Below are positions 11,475 to 22,700 of a DNA stretch of 64,000 nucleotides, piece by piece; the first letter of the stretch is position 1; every line of letters begins with the position of its first letter. The notes under the pieces are model-generated. The model searched no databases, was not told where the DNA came from, and was given only the letters and a program-made list of their open reading frames with translations. Both the position numbers and the translations under genes were made by a program. The DNA comes from Leptospira adleri (lineage in GTDB: Bacteria > Spirochaetota > Leptospiria > Leptospirales > Leptospiraceae), in NCBI RefSeq assembly GCF_002811985.1, contig NZ_NPDU01000011.1, positions 24,578 to 88,577 on the forward strand. Direction: 5' to 3'.

Positions 11475-12125
11475 TTGGAAACAAAAATTTCAATTTATTC
11501 GGACGTGGTTTGTCCTTGGTGTTACATCGGAAAAAAAAGAATAGAGGACGCGATCGAACTTCGTAAAAAGTCTCACCCCGATGATAAGATTGAAATAGAA
11601 TGGAAAGCCTTTCAGTTAAATCCCGATCTTGCGCCGGAAGGTGAAGACAGGGTTCTACACATGACGCGCAAGTTCGGTTCTTTGGATCGGGTTAAAATGA
11701 TGGTGCAAAGAGTCGCCGATATTGCCGTCGCCGAAGGACTTCCGTTTTCAACTGAGCAGCAAGGTCATCAGCCGAATACGTTTTTGCTGCACGCTCTGAT
11801 TCGAAGGGCAAAGGAAAAAGGAAAGGCCTCCGAACTCGCCGAAATCTTTTTTAAAAACTTCTTTGCAGAAGGCAAAAATCTATCAGATCCTTTGACTATT
11901 TTGGAAAGTTTGAAACAGGTCGGTCTCGATGAAGGGGATTTAAACTACGTAAAGGAAAACGAAACTTTTTTAAAAGAAGTTCAAGAGGAGGAGTTGAGAG
12001 GCAGACAACTCGGCGTTTCCGGAGTTCCATTTTTTGTCTTTAATGAGAAGTATGCGGTTTCCGGCGCGCAAGAATCGAATCTCTTCTTACAAGTCTTTGA
12101 TCAATTGGAAAAAGAAGCGCCTTAA
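11475..12125 (+). CDS. DsbA-family (FrnE-like) thiol oxidoreductase
   Basis: 216-residue thioredoxin-fold protein of the cytoplasmic FrnE/HCCA-isomerase-like DsbA branch. The active site C13-P-W-C16 lies in SDVVCPWCYIGKKR. The inserted helical domain is present (residues ~40-150), and the cis-Pro loop GVSGVPFFVF comes near residue 175. There is no signal peptide, which fits a cytosolic redox or isomerase role rather than periplasmic disulfide formation. The start is TTG at 11475 after AGGAGATAGG. Ends at a shared terminator with the convergent cyclase gene. Confidence 0.88.
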   Translation: METKISIYSDVVCPWCYIGKKRIEDAIELRKKSHPDDKIEIEWKAFQLNPDLAPEGEDRVLHMTRKFGSLDRVKMMVQRVADIAVAEGLPFSTEQQGHQPNTFLLHALIRRAKEKGKASELAEIFFKNFFAEGKNLSDPLTILESLKQVGLDEGDLNYVKENETFLKEVQEEELRGRQLGVSGVPFFVFNEKYAVSGAQESNLFLQVFDQLEKEAP

Positions 12126-12141
12126 ACAGAACGCTTCTTTT
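12110..12141. terminator. Bidirectional terminator between convergent genes
   Basis: Stem AAAGAAGCG (12111-12119) / CGCTTCTTT (12132-12140) with A- and T-rich flanks, overlapping the last codons of the DsbA-like gene and lying just outside the cyclase stop. Confidence 0.7.
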
Positions 12142-12146
12142 CGTTT

Positions 12147-14039
12147 TCATTTGAGATCGTATACGAGTTTGTATGCGGTCTCTTCTTCTTTTGACCAAGG
12201 CAATTGAAAAGGAACCTTCCTCACTTTCGAACCGGTTTCCCTTAGAAAATTCCGAATCTCACTGTCTCTAAAAATTGCTTCCGAAAAAGCGATTTCGCCG
12301 GCGTCCGTGATTCCTTGTAATTTTGAAGCGTAGTTTACTGTGTTACCGAAATAATCGATATTGCTGTTCAGATTCACCGCCAAACACGGACCTGTATGAA
12401 CGCTGATTCGGATTTGAATTCTGTTTTCGGGAGAGATTTGGAATATCTTCTGCAATTCAATCGACGCCCGAATGGAGTCCAACGGACTTGAAAACGACGC
12501 CATGACCGCGTCTCCGATCGTTTTTACAACGGCGCCTTTGTTTTCTTTGATGATTCTAAACACTTGGACGAAATGTTCTCTGACTTCTTTAAACGCGCCG
12601 GTATCTCCTTCCGAAATGTAGAATCTCGTGGAGCCGACAATGTCGGTAAAAAGAATCGTTTGAACTCCGATGTCCAGTTGAAGATCGGATGCGATCGCTT
12701 GTTCCGTAAAAAGGTCGCGAAAATCCTGAAAGTTGAATAATTCCGCGGGACGCAGACTGTAAGCGTCCTCTTTTTTTTCCTCGATTACGAAAGTTCTCGG
12801 CGAAAGTCCGCTGTTGTAAATTTGAACGGTAGGTCCGGGTTTTGCGACGAGTTCTTGTTCCGATTGATCCGCGGTCCAACGGATCGTTTCGTTCGAAGAA
12901 GGTTGTAATTCCAGAAGATTATATTTTTTTTCTCCCGCGATCCTCAGACGATAGATTCCGTCGTTCAATAATAAATTTGTAATGTACTCTGATCCGGGCG
13001 GAATCGTTCTTTGAAAACGAATATGAGATTTCGTCGCGGGTTCGGCGGCGCAGAAATATCTTTTTTGAACCTCTCGTACCGACGGATGAATGTGAAAGGT
13101 GATTTCGATCGTATTGAGCTTAGAGGATTCAAAATCGATTCCGCAGACGTCGCAGGAATCTTGAGAAGGAACGTCTCCCAAGTTATTGAGTTCGGATCGA
13201 ACACCTCTGCAATGAGGACAGATAACGTCCCAAGAAAGCGTAAAAAGTCCCTGTCTGCATCCGTGTAAAAAAAGGAGAAGAAGACTTTCCTGCGGAACTT
13301 TCCATTCCAAGGCCAATTTTTTAATCCGAATTCGGTAGAGTTCGTTCTCGTCTTCCGAAAGAATATAATGAATCACTCGATCGATCAGAGTCTCTTCGAT
13401 ACCCTCACGAACTAAATTATTTCTGATTTGTTTTAGCTTGAGGCTTTCGGCAACCGGTTCCGATTCTTTCAGAGTATTCTTAAAATTGATAATCGAATCG
13501 TTTCTTTTTCTGGTTTCAATGTCTTCCAGAACTCCCAAAAGTCCTTTCTGATAGTCTTTAAAAAGTTGTTTCATTCCCACGGGAAGGATCAGCTTACCCA
13601 GAATACCTCTGGGGATCCAACCGAAGTAAACCGTGAGTTTGGTCCTTTCCGGTGAAAGTTTTTCCACGATATAACGACATCTAACGTATTTACCGAGTCC
13701 TTTGCTGTAGATTCTCGCGTTGTTCAAACCTTTGCAGTATTCCCATTCCCAAGGAACTTCTTCCCATTCCATAAGAATTCCTGCGTTTCTGGAGCGTCCG
13801 AACAACCTGCCTTCTTTCTCAACGTATTTCATTTCGGGAATGCCGATCCTTTTGTTAAACGAAGATGTGTCGATAAGCCAAGGCCAAAGGGATTCCAAGT
13901 CGATATCCAATTCGAACTCCCAGAGTACATCCAAAGGTTTTCCCGATCGGGTCCATTCTTCGTCCCAAGGATATTGTTTTAAGAATTCTCCGAGGTCTGA
14001 AATTTCCTTGGATCTGAGTTTGTTCTGATTTATTTCCAT
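12147..14039 (-). CDS. Class III adenylate/guanylate cyclase with N-terminal SRPBCC-like domain
   Basis: 630 residues. Residues ~25-170 look like a START/SRPBCC ligand-binding fold ([18 protein letters not shown]; later [14 protein letters not shown]). The middle contains two CxxC pairs (CPHCRGV...CDVCGID), a probable zinc ribbon within a DUF5939-like region. The C-terminal ~180 residues are a class III cyclase: FTDIVGST with the first metal Asp, [13 protein letters not shown] with the purine-binding Lys and second metal Asp, and [10 protein letters not shown] with the transition-state Asn. The usual Arg four residues after that Asn is Lys here. No membrane helix. It probably makes cAMP in response to a hydrophobic ligand; specificity is inferred. 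Confidence 0.88.
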   Translation of the reverse strand: MEINQNKLRSKEISDLGEFLKQYPWDEEWTRSGKPLDVLWEFELDIDLESLWPWLIDTSSFNKRIGIPEMKYVEKEGRLFGRSRNAGILMEWEEVPWEWEYCKGLNNARIYSKGLGKYVRCRYIVEKLSPERTKLTVYFGWIPRGILGKLILPVGMKQLFKDYQKGLLGVLEDIETRKRNDSIINFKNTLKESEPVAESLKLKQIRNNLVREGIEETLIDRVIHYILSEDENELYRIRIKKLALEWKVPQESLLLLFLHGCRQGLFTLSWDVICPHCRGVRSELNNLGDVPSQDSCDVCGIDFESSKLNTIEITFHIHPSVREVQKRYFCAAEPATKSHIRFQRTIPPGSEYITNLLLNDGIYRLRIAGEKKYNLLELQPSSNETIRWTADQSEQELVAKPGPTVQIYNSGLSPRTFVIEEKKEDAYSLRPAELFNFQDFRDLFTEQAIASDLQLDIGVQTILFTDIVGSTRFYISEGDTGAFKEVREHFVQVFRIIKENKGAVVKTIGDAVMASFSSPLDSIRASIELQKIFQISPENRIQIRISVHTGPCLAVNLNSNIDYFGNTVNYASKLQGITDAGEIAFSEAIFRDSEIRNFLRETGSKVRKVPFQLPWSKEEETAYKLVYDLK

Positions 14040-14156
14040 GTCGATTCTCTGGTTCCCGTACGAAACATATTTTATTTATAATCCTAAATTCTGCGAGGTA
14101 GCGTTAGAAAATTCTCACCATCATAAAAGGAATGGGAAAACGATCCGATTCTTTCC

Positions 14157-14195
<39 letters not shown>

Positions 14196-14233
14196 GTTTC
14201 CTGCTATTGAGTTCGGAAGAAATTTGGTACGGT

Positions 14234-15487
14234 ATGCAATATTCTCAATTCGGTCAAAAATTCAAGAAGCAAACGGGGATCGGACAACTTATGGAGGATC
14301 TGGGGAGTCCTCCGCCCGGCGCTTGTATGTTGGGCGGCGGCAATCCTGCACTGATTTCGGAAGTCGCCCAGGTTTGGAAAGAGATCGTATCGAAACAGAT
14401 CGAATCGGGAAGTTTCAAAAGAATTCTAGGGAGTTACGAATCTCCGGCCGGGATTCAAGAACTTAGGGAACGCGTTGCGTCCATTTTATCGGAAGAATCG
14501 GGAACCGCGATTTCCGAAAATCAGATTGCGATCACCAATGGAAGTCAGAACGCGTTTTATCTTTTGTTGAATTTTTTCTCGGGTAAATTTGAAAATGCGA
14601 GGAGTAAAAAAATTCTATTTCCGATTCTTCCCGAATACATAGGTTATACGGATCAAACTTTGGAAACGGATTCTTTTCTTTCGTTTCTTCCTAAAATTCA
14701 GGAAATCGATTCGCATTATTATAAATATTATATCGACAAGGAAAATTTTGAAATCGTTTCCGATTGGAAAGAGCAAGCGGGCTGTATCTGCGTTTCCCGG
14801 CCCACGAATCCTACGGGAAACGTAATTACGGAAGCGGAGCTGGAGTTCCTGATTTCAAAATCGAGGGAGGCCGACATACCGTTGTTAGTCGACAATGCCT
14901 ACGGTTATCCGTTTCCGGGCGTCGTTTTCGAAAAAACTTCGTTTATCCACAGGCCGGGAATGATTCAAGGATTTAGCCTTTCTAAGCTGGGTCTTCCGGG
15001 TGTTAGAACCGGTTTCGTTTTGGGGGATTCCGAGACGATCGAACTTTTGCAAAAAGCAAATTCGGTTATCAATCTCACGAGCGCAAGTCCGGGACAATAT
15101 ATCGCTCTGGATCTTTTCCGCTCGGGGGAATGGAAAAATTTGTGCGAGAACGTTATTCGACCTTACTATCAAAAAAAGTCCGAATTTGCAAGGAACGCGA
15201 TTCTTCAAAATTGGAGTTCGGCATTGGATTATAGAATTCATCAAAGTGAAGGCGCCTTTTTTCTTTGGGTCTGGGTAAAGAATTTAAAACTTACGGTTTC
15301 GGAGTTATATCCGATCCTAAAAGAAGCGGGTGTGATCGTAGTTCCCGGAAAAACTTTTTTCCCCGGCGCGGATCGGAGTTGGTCTCATAGAGAAGAATGT
15401 TTTCGTTTGAGCTTTGTGAAAGAAGAAAAGGAAATAGAAGAAGGAATCGTAAGAATCGGTCGAGTATTGGAAAAATTCTCCAAATAA
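14234..15487 (+). CDS. avtA: Valine-pyruvate transaminase-like PLP aminotransferase
   Basis: Using the ATG at 14234 the protein is 417 residues and opens like AvtA ([16 protein letters not shown], then LMEDLG and MLGGGNPA); a longer frame from 14132 adds 34 residues that do not fit the family. Fold-type I landmarks follow: [12 protein letters not shown], the [11 protein letters not shown] block, [12 protein letters not shown] (PLP-ring Asp and Tyr), [15 protein letters not shown] with the Schiff-base Lys near residue 250, and the C-terminal FRLSF Arg. Expected reaction: amino transfer between alanine and 2-oxoisovalerate. Divergent from the cyclase gene. Confidence 0.85.
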   Translation: MQYSQFGQKFKKQTGIGQLMEDLGSPPPGACMLGGGNPALISEVAQVWKEIVSKQIESGSFKRILGSYESPAGIQELRERVASILSEESGTAISENQIAITNGSQNAFYLLLNFFSGKFENARSKKILFPILPEYIGYTDQTLETDSFLSFLPKIQEIDSHYYKYYIDKENFEIVSDWKEQAGCICVSRPTNPTGNVITEAELEFLISKSREADIPLLVDNAYGYPFPGVVFEKTSFIHRPGMIQGFSLSKLGLPGVRTGFVLGDSETIELLQKANSVINLTSASPGQYIALDLFRSGEWKNLCENVIRPYYQKKSEFARNAILQNWSSALDYRIHQSEGAFFLWVWVKNLKLTVSELYPILKEAGVIVVPGKTFFPGADRSWSHREECFRLSFVKEEKEIEEGIVRIGRVLEKFSK

Positions 15488-15576
15488 AAAGGTTTCGTCC
15501 AGTCATTCGGAATGGAAGACTGGATACTTAGAAAGATTCAATTTACCGGAATTACCTTGTTACATTGATAGGAAAA

Positions 15577-17916
15577 ATGGAAAGTACTGAACAGGACATA
15601 AGCTTTGAAGAACTGGCGGCGAGTAAGCCGGTGGAAATCCAGTCTCTTATGCCGGATTATATTTTTTTAAACGAGGGAGCAGTCGGGCTTTCCGCTACCG
15701 CGCGTTGTATTTTAGACGAACTACGGGACTGGCATAAAAAAACTGAAAAACACGGTTCGAAAGGAATTCATCCATCTTATTTGCTCACGTTAGACAAGCT
15801 TTCCGAACTTCTCAATAAATATAGAAATTTAAGCGAACAATCCAAGTCGCCTCAAAGCGTGGACTTTGCCCTGCGGCAATTGGTGGACTATGAGAAAAAA
15901 GGAAAAAATAAATCCGCTTATATATATCCATTCCTCGTTCGTAACGGAGCCAAGGTCTTAGCTCGTATCGCGATTGCAAGTCCGCAAAAAGAGACCAAAA
16001 CCGACGTGACTCCGTTTCGAGTCGCTTGTTTCGAATTTTCGGAGGAGATGATCGATCTGATCCTTCAGAACCGAGCCAAAAAACCGAAACTTCCGGACGA
16101 GGATAGCCCGGGCGCTTTTTTACTTCATAAGAATAAAGCCGGAAAGACCTGGTTATTTCCGAAACTCGCTTCGATCGAGGCGGAGTTTTCCACCCTGTTG
16201 AAACGAGGATTTCAGCCTTACAGTTATATTCCGATGACGGACTTCTTGCGGGACTTCTTAACCTATTCGCTTAAGAAGAATTATGTGATGAAGATTCTCC
16301 CGGATTATCATATCATACTGGACGATCTACAGCTCAATCCCGACGGTTCGTACGTCAATCAACCGGAAGTGATCGCGCATTATCGTTGTCAGGCGGACGC
16401 ACTTGAAAAATTCGCGATCCCTTATCTGAAGGAACTCAGCGAAAGAGCGGGTTATAGTCTATTTAGGACGAGAATCGCCGAATTTGAACAAACTCATATT
16501 CAACTAGCGGAACCGGGAAGAAGACAAAACAGCGAAAAGGTCAAAGCCCTCATTTCGCTTATCAATGATTATCCGTTCGATCGGGAAACGGACGAACTCG
16601 GGAAAAAAGTCTCCGAAACCTGCAGAGCGTCGATTCAAATTCTTTCCAGACTGATCGAAGAAAAAGACAAGCTGGTCCAGAGAAAAGAAGAGAACGTTTT
16701 TAAATCGTTAAAAACAAGAATATTGAGTAAGATCTCTGAGACAACCCTGCAAGATCAAACGCTCTACCGGTTTTCACCCGAACAAAAGCTGAAGTCTTCG
16801 GGGTTGCTTGACGAAACGCGTTATCCGTCATTGGTAGAGGAATTGAAAAAGGATATCGCGGCGCAATTCGGAATGAAAGTGATCGAAAAACCGGATCAGA
16901 CTTCCGAGATTTACGCCGTGGATCCGGGTTATATGGCGGCCGTTTTACACAAGTTAAGCGGAATGGCGACGAACAATCCTTCTTACCAAAAAGATTTGGA
17001 CATTGCGAGAGAAATCAACGCGACTCTCAGTAATCCTAAGCATCCCGGTCTGAACGCCAAGTTGAAAGCGGATAGCATCGTCAAATTGCAACAGGGAATC
17101 CAGGCGTTGGAACAACTTGAAGCGGAAAAACAACGCTCTCAGGAATTTGCAAAGAAGTTCAATCTTCCGATGGGAATGCTCGGTTTTGTCGCGAGTATGA
17201 TTCTTTTTTTGATAGCTTCCGTTCACTTTAAAACGACTGGAGTTTTGTTCGTGGGAATTCCTGTAAGTTTGTTCTTAGGTTTGATGCTCGCATTTTATTT
17301 TAGAGATAAGGACAAGTCGGATATTCTCGGCAACGGCGGCGGCGCTTCACTCGGATCCGGTTTTAAGGGAGAATACGGAGCGGCCACTTCTTCTTCGTCG
17401 GACGGATTTTATTCCGGAGGCGACGATTCCGAGGATGAGCACGCGTATACAAAAGGAGAAACGCCGAAAGAGAAAAAAGTAAGTCTGATCGCAAAAGGAG
17501 CCGAAAGATTCGTCTTTCCGAGCCGATTTACAAAGATCACCGACAAAATTCACGATTCACGTTCACTTCGTAAAAAAATCTATGAGAATCTGGACAACAT
17601 TCGAAACAACGTGGCTCATCTTAAGGGTGAGAAAGACGACGACAAGGTGGCGTCTACGATCGAATACGCGTTGTTGCAAAATTCGTCTACGATTCTCATT
17701 CCGGACGATTTGGTTCCTCAGGGAATGCCCGGTTCTATCATCCTAAGTCACAACGACTTGAAAGCGCCGTTGATTCGGGATCAGATTTCCGAATTCTTAC
17801 GCAACGAGGCTCAAAAGAAAAAATACGATAAGAAGCTGGTAAAATATTACACATTCTTAATCAACACGATTGAAGTGGAATATTATAAGTATCTGCCGAG
17901 CCGGAAAAAGAAATAA
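15577..17916 (+). CDS. Large two-TM protein of unknown function
   Basis: 779 residues from the ATG at 15577; a TTG four codons earlier (15565) is an alternative. No family was recognised. The first ~530 residues are soluble and helix-rich, with charged segments ([16 protein letters not shown]). Two adjacent transmembrane helices follow (about residues 535-590: [36 protein letters not shown]). After them comes a Gly/Ser/Asp-rich linker and a basic cytoplasmic tail. The topology suggests both large parts face the cytoplasm with a hairpin in the membrane. It is preceded by avtA with a 90-base gap; no partner genes suggest a role. Confidence 0.7.
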   Translation: MESTEQDISFEELAASKPVEIQSLMPDYIFLNEGAVGLSATARCILDELRDWHKKTEKHGSKGIHPSYLLTLDKLSELLNKYRNLSEQSKSPQSVDFALRQLVDYEKKGKNKSAYIYPFLVRNGAKVLARIAIASPQKETKTDVTPFRVACFEFSEEMIDLILQNRAKKPKLPDEDSPGAFLLHKNKAGKTWLFPKLASIEAEFSTLLKRGFQPYSYIPMTDFLRDFLTYSLKKNYVMKILPDYHIILDDLQLNPDGSYVNQPEVIAHYRCQADALEKFAIPYLKELSERAGYSLFRTRIAEFEQTHIQLAEPGRRQNSEKVKALISLINDYPFDRETDELGKKVSETCRASIQILSRLIEEKDKLVQRKEENVFKSLKTRILSKISETTLQDQTLYRFSPEQKLKSSGLLDETRYPSLVEELKKDIAAQFGMKVIEKPDQTSEIYAVDPGYMAAVLHKLSGMATNNPSYQKDLDIAREINATLSNPKHPGLNAKLKADSIVKLQQGIQALEQLEAEKQRSQEFAKKFNLPMGMLGFVASMILFLIASVHFKTTGVLFVGIPVSLFLGLMLAFYFRDKDKSDILGNGGGASLGSGFKGEYGAATSSSSDGFYSGGDDSEDEHAYTKGETPKEKKVSLIAKGAERFVFPSRFTKITDKIHDSRSLRKKIYENLDNIRNNVAHLKGEKDDDKVASTIEYALLQNSSTILIPDDLVPQGMPGSIILSHNDLKAPLIRDQISEFLRNEAQKKKYDKKLVKYYTFLINTIEVEYYKYLPSRKKK

Positions 17917-18107
17917 ATTTACCTCTTTCGAATCTTAATCGTAGAACTTATTCCGGCGTCTTTCCCGTAGAATTAGAATTGACTCGGATGTCCTATTTTA
18001 CCTAATTTGAAACTATCGATCGATTTCCCGAGTCTTCGTTTTGATATTGATAAAATAAGAATTCCATCGAAGTTAAATTCCGTTTTTTAGTTATAGATTC
18101 TAAACTT

Positions 18108-19934
18108 ATGCGTTCTTTTCAAAAGAGTTTTCTGATCGTTTTCATTTTTTTTATTTTTTTCGAATGTGCAAGAATTCAAAGTTTGAATCCGGGCGACGTT
18201 AGTTCTTATCCATATTACGAAAATTTAATTATTCAATGTATGCTGGGGCAGACTTCTAATTGTTTGTCGCCTTCGATTCGAAACGTGCGGAACTCCGGAG
18301 TCATCCAATCCGGTTTTTTGACGGGAGACACCGCCCCCTTCGCTTCGACCGTAGAGGTCTCGTTAGACGGAGGTTTTTTCCAAGGCGCTTCGGTTGTCGG
18401 AAACACTTGGTCTTTTCCGTTACCTACCGGCATTTACGCTTGGAAACAAAATTCTTTGCATAAGGTTTCCGTTCGATCGGGCCCTCTTTCCTCCCAGTAT
18501 TCTATTCAAATTAGAAAAGGAAACAATCACGACGTAAACGGCGACGGTTTTCCGGATATGATCGTCGGGGCCAACCAGTTCGGAGCCGGAACGGGGAAGG
18601 CGTATATATTTCATGGAGGTCCTCTGGGAATTCTTTCGCAAGCCGCAACTTCGGCTAACACGAGTATTGTGGGCGTTCCCTCGGGTCAATTTGGATGGTC
18701 GGTTGTGTTGGGTGACGTAAACGGGGACGGCTATGCGGATGCGATGGTCGGAGCTCCGGGTTCGGGTGTTGATTCCGTTTTTATCTATCATTCTTCGGGA
18801 AGAGGGGGCGTTCCAAACGGCGCGGCGCCGAATTCCATTCTTAGCGCGGGTTCCATCGTATTTTTTGGAGGCGCCCTCGCGACGGGGGACATCAATGGGG
18901 ACGGGTTTGAAGATCTTGTCGTCGGATCCTACGGTTATTCGACTTCTACCGGCAGAGTTGACGTTTTTTATTCTTCCGGAACGTCCGGAGTTCCGACCGG
19001 AGGTTTTTCTTCGGCCAAATCGACTCTCATCGGACCAACTTTGAACGGAAGATTTGGAATCTCGGTTGCGACCGGAGATTCGAATGGAGATGGATTTACC
19101 GATATCTTAATCGGAGCCGATGGAATTTCTAAATCTTACCTATTTCATTCCGGCGGAATCGGTGGAATCTTGGGACAGGACCTTTCCGCGGGCGGATCCG
19201 TGAATACGCTTTTGAGCGGAGAAACCGCGAGCCAATTTGGAATTTCGGTTTCAATGGGCGACGTCAATGCGGACGGTTTTCAAGACGCTCTGATCGGCGC
19301 CCGATCCTACTCCGGAAACCAAGGACGCGCATACATTTTTCATTCCGGTGGAAACTTTGGGATTTCCAGTCAGGATTTATCCGCTTCCGGAATCGCAAAT
19401 ACGATCTTAACCGGTCAAGCCGCTTCGAGCTTTTTTGGAATTTCAGTTTCTTTGGGAGATGTAAATGGGGACGGATTTTTGGACGCTCTCGTCGGAGCTT
19501 ACGGAGTCGGGCAAGGAAATTCATTCCTATTTCTTTCCACGGGATCTTCGGGAATCGTCAGCCAAAATCTTTTGAGCGGCGGCGCCGCTCATACGACATT
19601 TATCGGTGAAACGGCCGGAGACCAATTCGGAATTTTCTTAAACTTTATAGATGTAAACGGAGACGGATGTTCTGACGCGTCGATCGGGGCTTATGGATAT
19701 TCGGCCGGAGGAAACACGGGGAGGACTTATATTTTTTCCGGTTCTTCTTCGGGAATTTTAATCGGAACTGCTCTCAGTGCGAATTCGATTCTTACGGGAG
19801 AGCCAGCCAGCCAGTTCGGTTATTCGATTGCTTTCAATGAATATAAGAGTTTATTATTGTTTCCTAAAGATTCAAAATCCATATTTAGACCGATTCTTTA
19901 TAGAGAAGAAGAAACTGAAATATCTTATCTTTGA
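18108..19934 (+). CDS. FG-GAP (integrin alpha-like) repeat lipoprotein
   Basis: 608 residues. The N-terminus [20 protein letters not shown] is a lipoprotein signal, with lipidation predicted at Cys20. Seven FG-GAP units follow, each with a calcium-binding DxNxDGxxD loop and a following [IV]GA: they start near residues 140, 202, 260, 323, 384, 450 and 514, so the period is about 60 residues. Seven such blades predict an integrin-type beta-propeller displayed on the outer membrane or facing the periplasm. Roles in such proteins are usually adhesion or matrix binding, which is inference here. It lies in a patch of exported proteins; own promoter likely. Confidence 0.88.
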   Translation: MRSFQKSFLIVFIFFIFFECARIQSLNPGDVSSYPYYENLIIQCMLGQTSNCLSPSIRNVRNSGVIQSGFLTGDTAPFASTVEVSLDGGFFQGASVVGNTWSFPLPTGIYAWKQNSLHKVSVRSGPLSSQYSIQIRKGNNHDVNGDGFPDMIVGANQFGAGTGKAYIFHGGPLGILSQAATSANTSIVGVPSGQFGWSVVLGDVNGDGYADAMVGAPGSGVDSVFIYHSSGRGGVPNGAAPNSILSAGSIVFFGGALATGDINGDGFEDLVVGSYGYSTSTGRVDVFYSSGTSGVPTGGFSSAKSTLIGPTLNGRFGISVATGDSNGDGFTDILIGADGISKSYLFHSGGIGGILGQDLSAGGSVNTLLSGETASQFGISVSMGDVNADGFQDALIGARSYSGNQGRAYIFHSGGNFGISSQDLSASGIANTILTGQAASSFFGISVSLGDVNGDGFLDALVGAYGVGQGNSFLFLSTGSSGIVSQNLLSGGAAHTTFIGETAGDQFGIFLNFIDVNGDGCSDASIGAYGYSAGGNTGRTYIFSGSSSGILIGTALSANSILTGEPASQFGYSIAFNEYKSLLLFPKDSKSIFRPILYREEETEISYL

Positions 19935-20144
19935 TTTTTATACCTTCCTTAAAGTATATTCGTATTTTTGAATTCTCAAAGATCTAAGAATTTGTTTCCT
20001 TTTTCCGTTGTTAGACCACTCGAAGTTTTCTGATGAATTATAATTTGGGTCCTTTCCTTTGATGCATTCTTTGAAAAAGAATTGAAAATAGAAAAGTTAA
20101 ATTGTAATCAATGCATCGTCCTTTGATAAAGAGAGGAGATCGTC

Positions 20145-22496
20145 TTGACCCGATTCTACATTTTGATTCTGCTGCATCTGCTTTCATCTAATTTGATCGC
20201 CGAAACCATTACTCCTCTACAAGTCGCCTTATTCAATCCCATACAATTGACAGAGGAAGAATCGGACGTTTTTGGACTTCGTTTGAATTTTATTTACGGA
20301 AAGAATCGGAACCTATACGGACTCGATTTGGGGCTCGTCAATTCGGTTGCTGAGAATTCGGGCGGTCTTGCGTTGGGAATGGTCAACTATAGCGGAAGTC
20401 ACAGCGGCTTACAAACGGGTGTTGTCAATTTAAGCAAACGCAGGTTATATGGCATTCAGTTCGGGATCGCAAATTACTGCGACTCGCCGTTCGGATTGCA
20501 GCTTGGTTTGGTGAATGTCGGCAATGAAGCCTATCTCCCTATGCTTGGAATTTTTACAAACGTGGCGAGAAAGCCGTATCTAGGTCAATTCACCGTAGGC
20601 TTTAATCAGGCCAGGGAAAGTTTTTTTCAAGTCGGCGGTATTTTAAACAATTCGAATGAAGGACTCATTCAACTCGCGGGCGGCTTAAATTTCAGCGAAA
20701 ACTCTATCCTTCAAATTTCAGGACTTTCTAATCTATCGGAGAACGGCGTTTTTCAACTTACCCTCGGAGTCAATCGAGGCGCCGACACAAAATCGCAGTT
20801 CGCCGGTTTATTGAATATTTCCGGAAATTCTTTGTTACAGATGGCGTTCATCGGAAATTCGATCTTGAGCGAGGGGTTTTTGCAATTCGCGCTTCTTGGA
20901 AATCACGCTCGCAAGAACCAAATTCAAATCGCGGTTTTGGGTAACTACGCGCAATCAAGTTATTTGCAATTTTCGAGCCTTCTGAATATCAATACCTGTC
21001 CTGACGGATGCAAGGCGAACGCTCAGATATCGACGTTCCTAAACTATTCGGATCAAGTAAACAGCCAATTCGGTTTAATAAATATTGCGAATCAATCAAA
21101 TCTTCAAATCGGAATTCTAAATCTAAGCGATTCGAGCAAAAAAGGACAGGCGGGTATTTTTAATCGATCTCCCAAAACAGAAGGATTTATGATCGGATTG
21201 ATAAACGAAAGTCACGAGCTTTTCGGTTATCAAATCGGTCTTATTAATATCGCGAAAAACGCTTTTTTTCCGTTCACTCTATTCTTTAACTCCAATTATG
21301 AAAATAGAAACGTTAAGCGGAACACAGGTTTGCTTGAAGGACGCTATTCTCTTTTTCAGTTGAGTCTTTATTCTCCATTACAATTTTTCACCTATGAAAC
21401 GCCTATCAATGGGGTTCGATTAAATCTTTTCTATGGAAAGAGTGTTTCGATTTTTGGACTAGATTTGGGTCTGTTCAATCTCGCCTCGGAAGTGAGAGGT
21501 GTTGAAATCGGAGCGTTCAATCTCATCCGCAAAGACTTCGGAGGCGTTCAGATCGGCCTATTCAATTCTTTAGTCGAAGATTTTTACGGAATGCAGATCG
21601 GTGCATTGGGTCATTACAATCGAAAATCATTATATGGTTTTTCGATCTCACCGATTGCCGTTACAAAAGGAAACGTATATGGGATGCAGATAGGACTTCT
21701 TCTAAATTCAGGGCAGAACTTTCCGTTGCCTCAGTTTAGTTTCGGTTTCAATATCGCAAATTTTTCCGCCGGGCAAATCGGAGGAATCGGTAACTATGCT
21801 TCCAACAACGTAAAAGGGGCGCAGATCTCGACCGGGTTCAATTACGCGAAAGGGAATGTCTACGGGCAGATTGCGGGAATTTTTAACTATGCAGAAGGAA
21901 ACGTCGTTCCGGGACAAATATCTTTATTCTTCAATCGTGCGCTTTATACTCCGTTTCAACTTTCTTTGTTCGGAAACCATGCAGTTGAAGAAAGCGACAT
22001 TCAGCTTGCCGGTCTATTTAACATCGTAGCAAGGGATATTCGTTCCGCACCTTTCGGACGAGGCGCCGATCCGTATGCTCAAGTATCCTTGGTCTTCAAT
22101 CTTTCGCGAAAAACATACTTTCAAGCGTCGGCATTCAACATCGATAGAGGTCATAACTACGTTCAAATCGGCGGAATCAATTTTGCAAGGGACGGTCATT
22201 TTCAAGCTGGAGGAATCAATATAAGCGTAGGCATGCAAGGTGTTCAAACGGGACCAATTAATTTTGCTGACGACGGAGCAGGGACTCAAATCGGAATGGT
22301 GAACATTTCCAATCGATTCGAAGGCGTATCGGTCGGAGCTTGGAACCTCAGCCATTCTTTTAAGGGATTGAGCGTTGGTATCTTTAACTTTGCCGAATAC
22401 TTGACAGGGGCTCAAGTCGGTCTTATCAACATTCACCTTCGCGGAAAAATTCCCGTGATGGTAGGGGTCAACGCCGGAGCGACCGGCGAGGATTGA
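20145..22496 (+). CDS. Exported repeat protein (short Q-x-G-x-x-N repeats, duplicated)
   Basis: 783 residues. A cleavable signal peptide (to ...NLIAET, about residue 20) is followed almost entirely by degenerate repeats of roughly 14-22 residues with the core G-x-Q-[IL/A]-G-x-[IVL]-N (for example GLQLGLVNVG, GYQIGLINIA, GVQIGLFNSL). Architecture repeats at large scale: the block near residues 22-70 (PLQVALFNP...FGLRLNFIYGK...GLDLGLVN) recurs near 395-450 (SLYSPLQFF...GVRLNLFYGK...GLDLGLFN), so the gene is an internal duplication. No Cys-rich or enzymatic domain; only a few Cys. A beta-solenoid or barrel-like surface structure is inferred. TTG start at 20145 with GAGAGGAG at 20131-20138. Confidence 0.75.
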   Translation: MTRFYILILLHLLSSNLIAETITPLQVALFNPIQLTEEESDVFGLRLNFIYGKNRNLYGLDLGLVNSVAENSGGLALGMVNYSGSHSGLQTGVVNLSKRRLYGIQFGIANYCDSPFGLQLGLVNVGNEAYLPMLGIFTNVARKPYLGQFTVGFNQARESFFQVGGILNNSNEGLIQLAGGLNFSENSILQISGLSNLSENGVFQLTLGVNRGADTKSQFAGLLNISGNSLLQMAFIGNSILSEGFLQFALLGNHARKNQIQIAVLGNYAQSSYLQFSSLLNINTCPDGCKANAQISTFLNYSDQVNSQFGLINIANQSNLQIGILNLSDSSKKGQAGIFNRSPKTEGFMIGLINESHELFGYQIGLINIAKNAFFPFTLFFNSNYENRNVKRNTGLLEGRYSLFQLSLYSPLQFFTYETPINGVRLNLFYGKSVSIFGLDLGLFNLASEVRGVEIGAFNLIRKDFGGVQIGLFNSLVEDFYGMQIGALGHYNRKSLYGFSISPIAVTKGNVYGMQIGLLLNSGQNFPLPQFSFGFNIANFSAGQIGGIGNYASNNVKGAQISTGFNYAKGNVYGQIAGIFNYAEGNVVPGQISLFFNRALYTPFQLSLFGNHAVEESDIQLAGLFNIVARDIRSAPFGRGADPYAQVSLVFNLSRKTYFQASAFNIDRGHNYVQIGGINFARDGHFQAGGINISVGMQGVQTGPINFADDGAGTQIGMVNISNRFEGVSVGAWNLSHSFKGLSVGIFNFAEYLTGAQVGLINIHLRGKIPVMVGVNAGATGED

Positions 22497-22574
22497 TCAT
22501 TTCAAAATAATTTTCACCATTTTAATAATTTTAGATTGACCGTACAAACCGGTACGCGACTGTGACTTCAAGAT

Positions 22575-22700
<126 letters not shown>

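Noticed and set aside
15565..15576. TTG start four codons before the chosen ATG of the large membrane protein
   Set aside because: No ribosome-binding site at a suitable distance; the ATG has at least AGG upstream, though the distance is short, so this remains uncertain.
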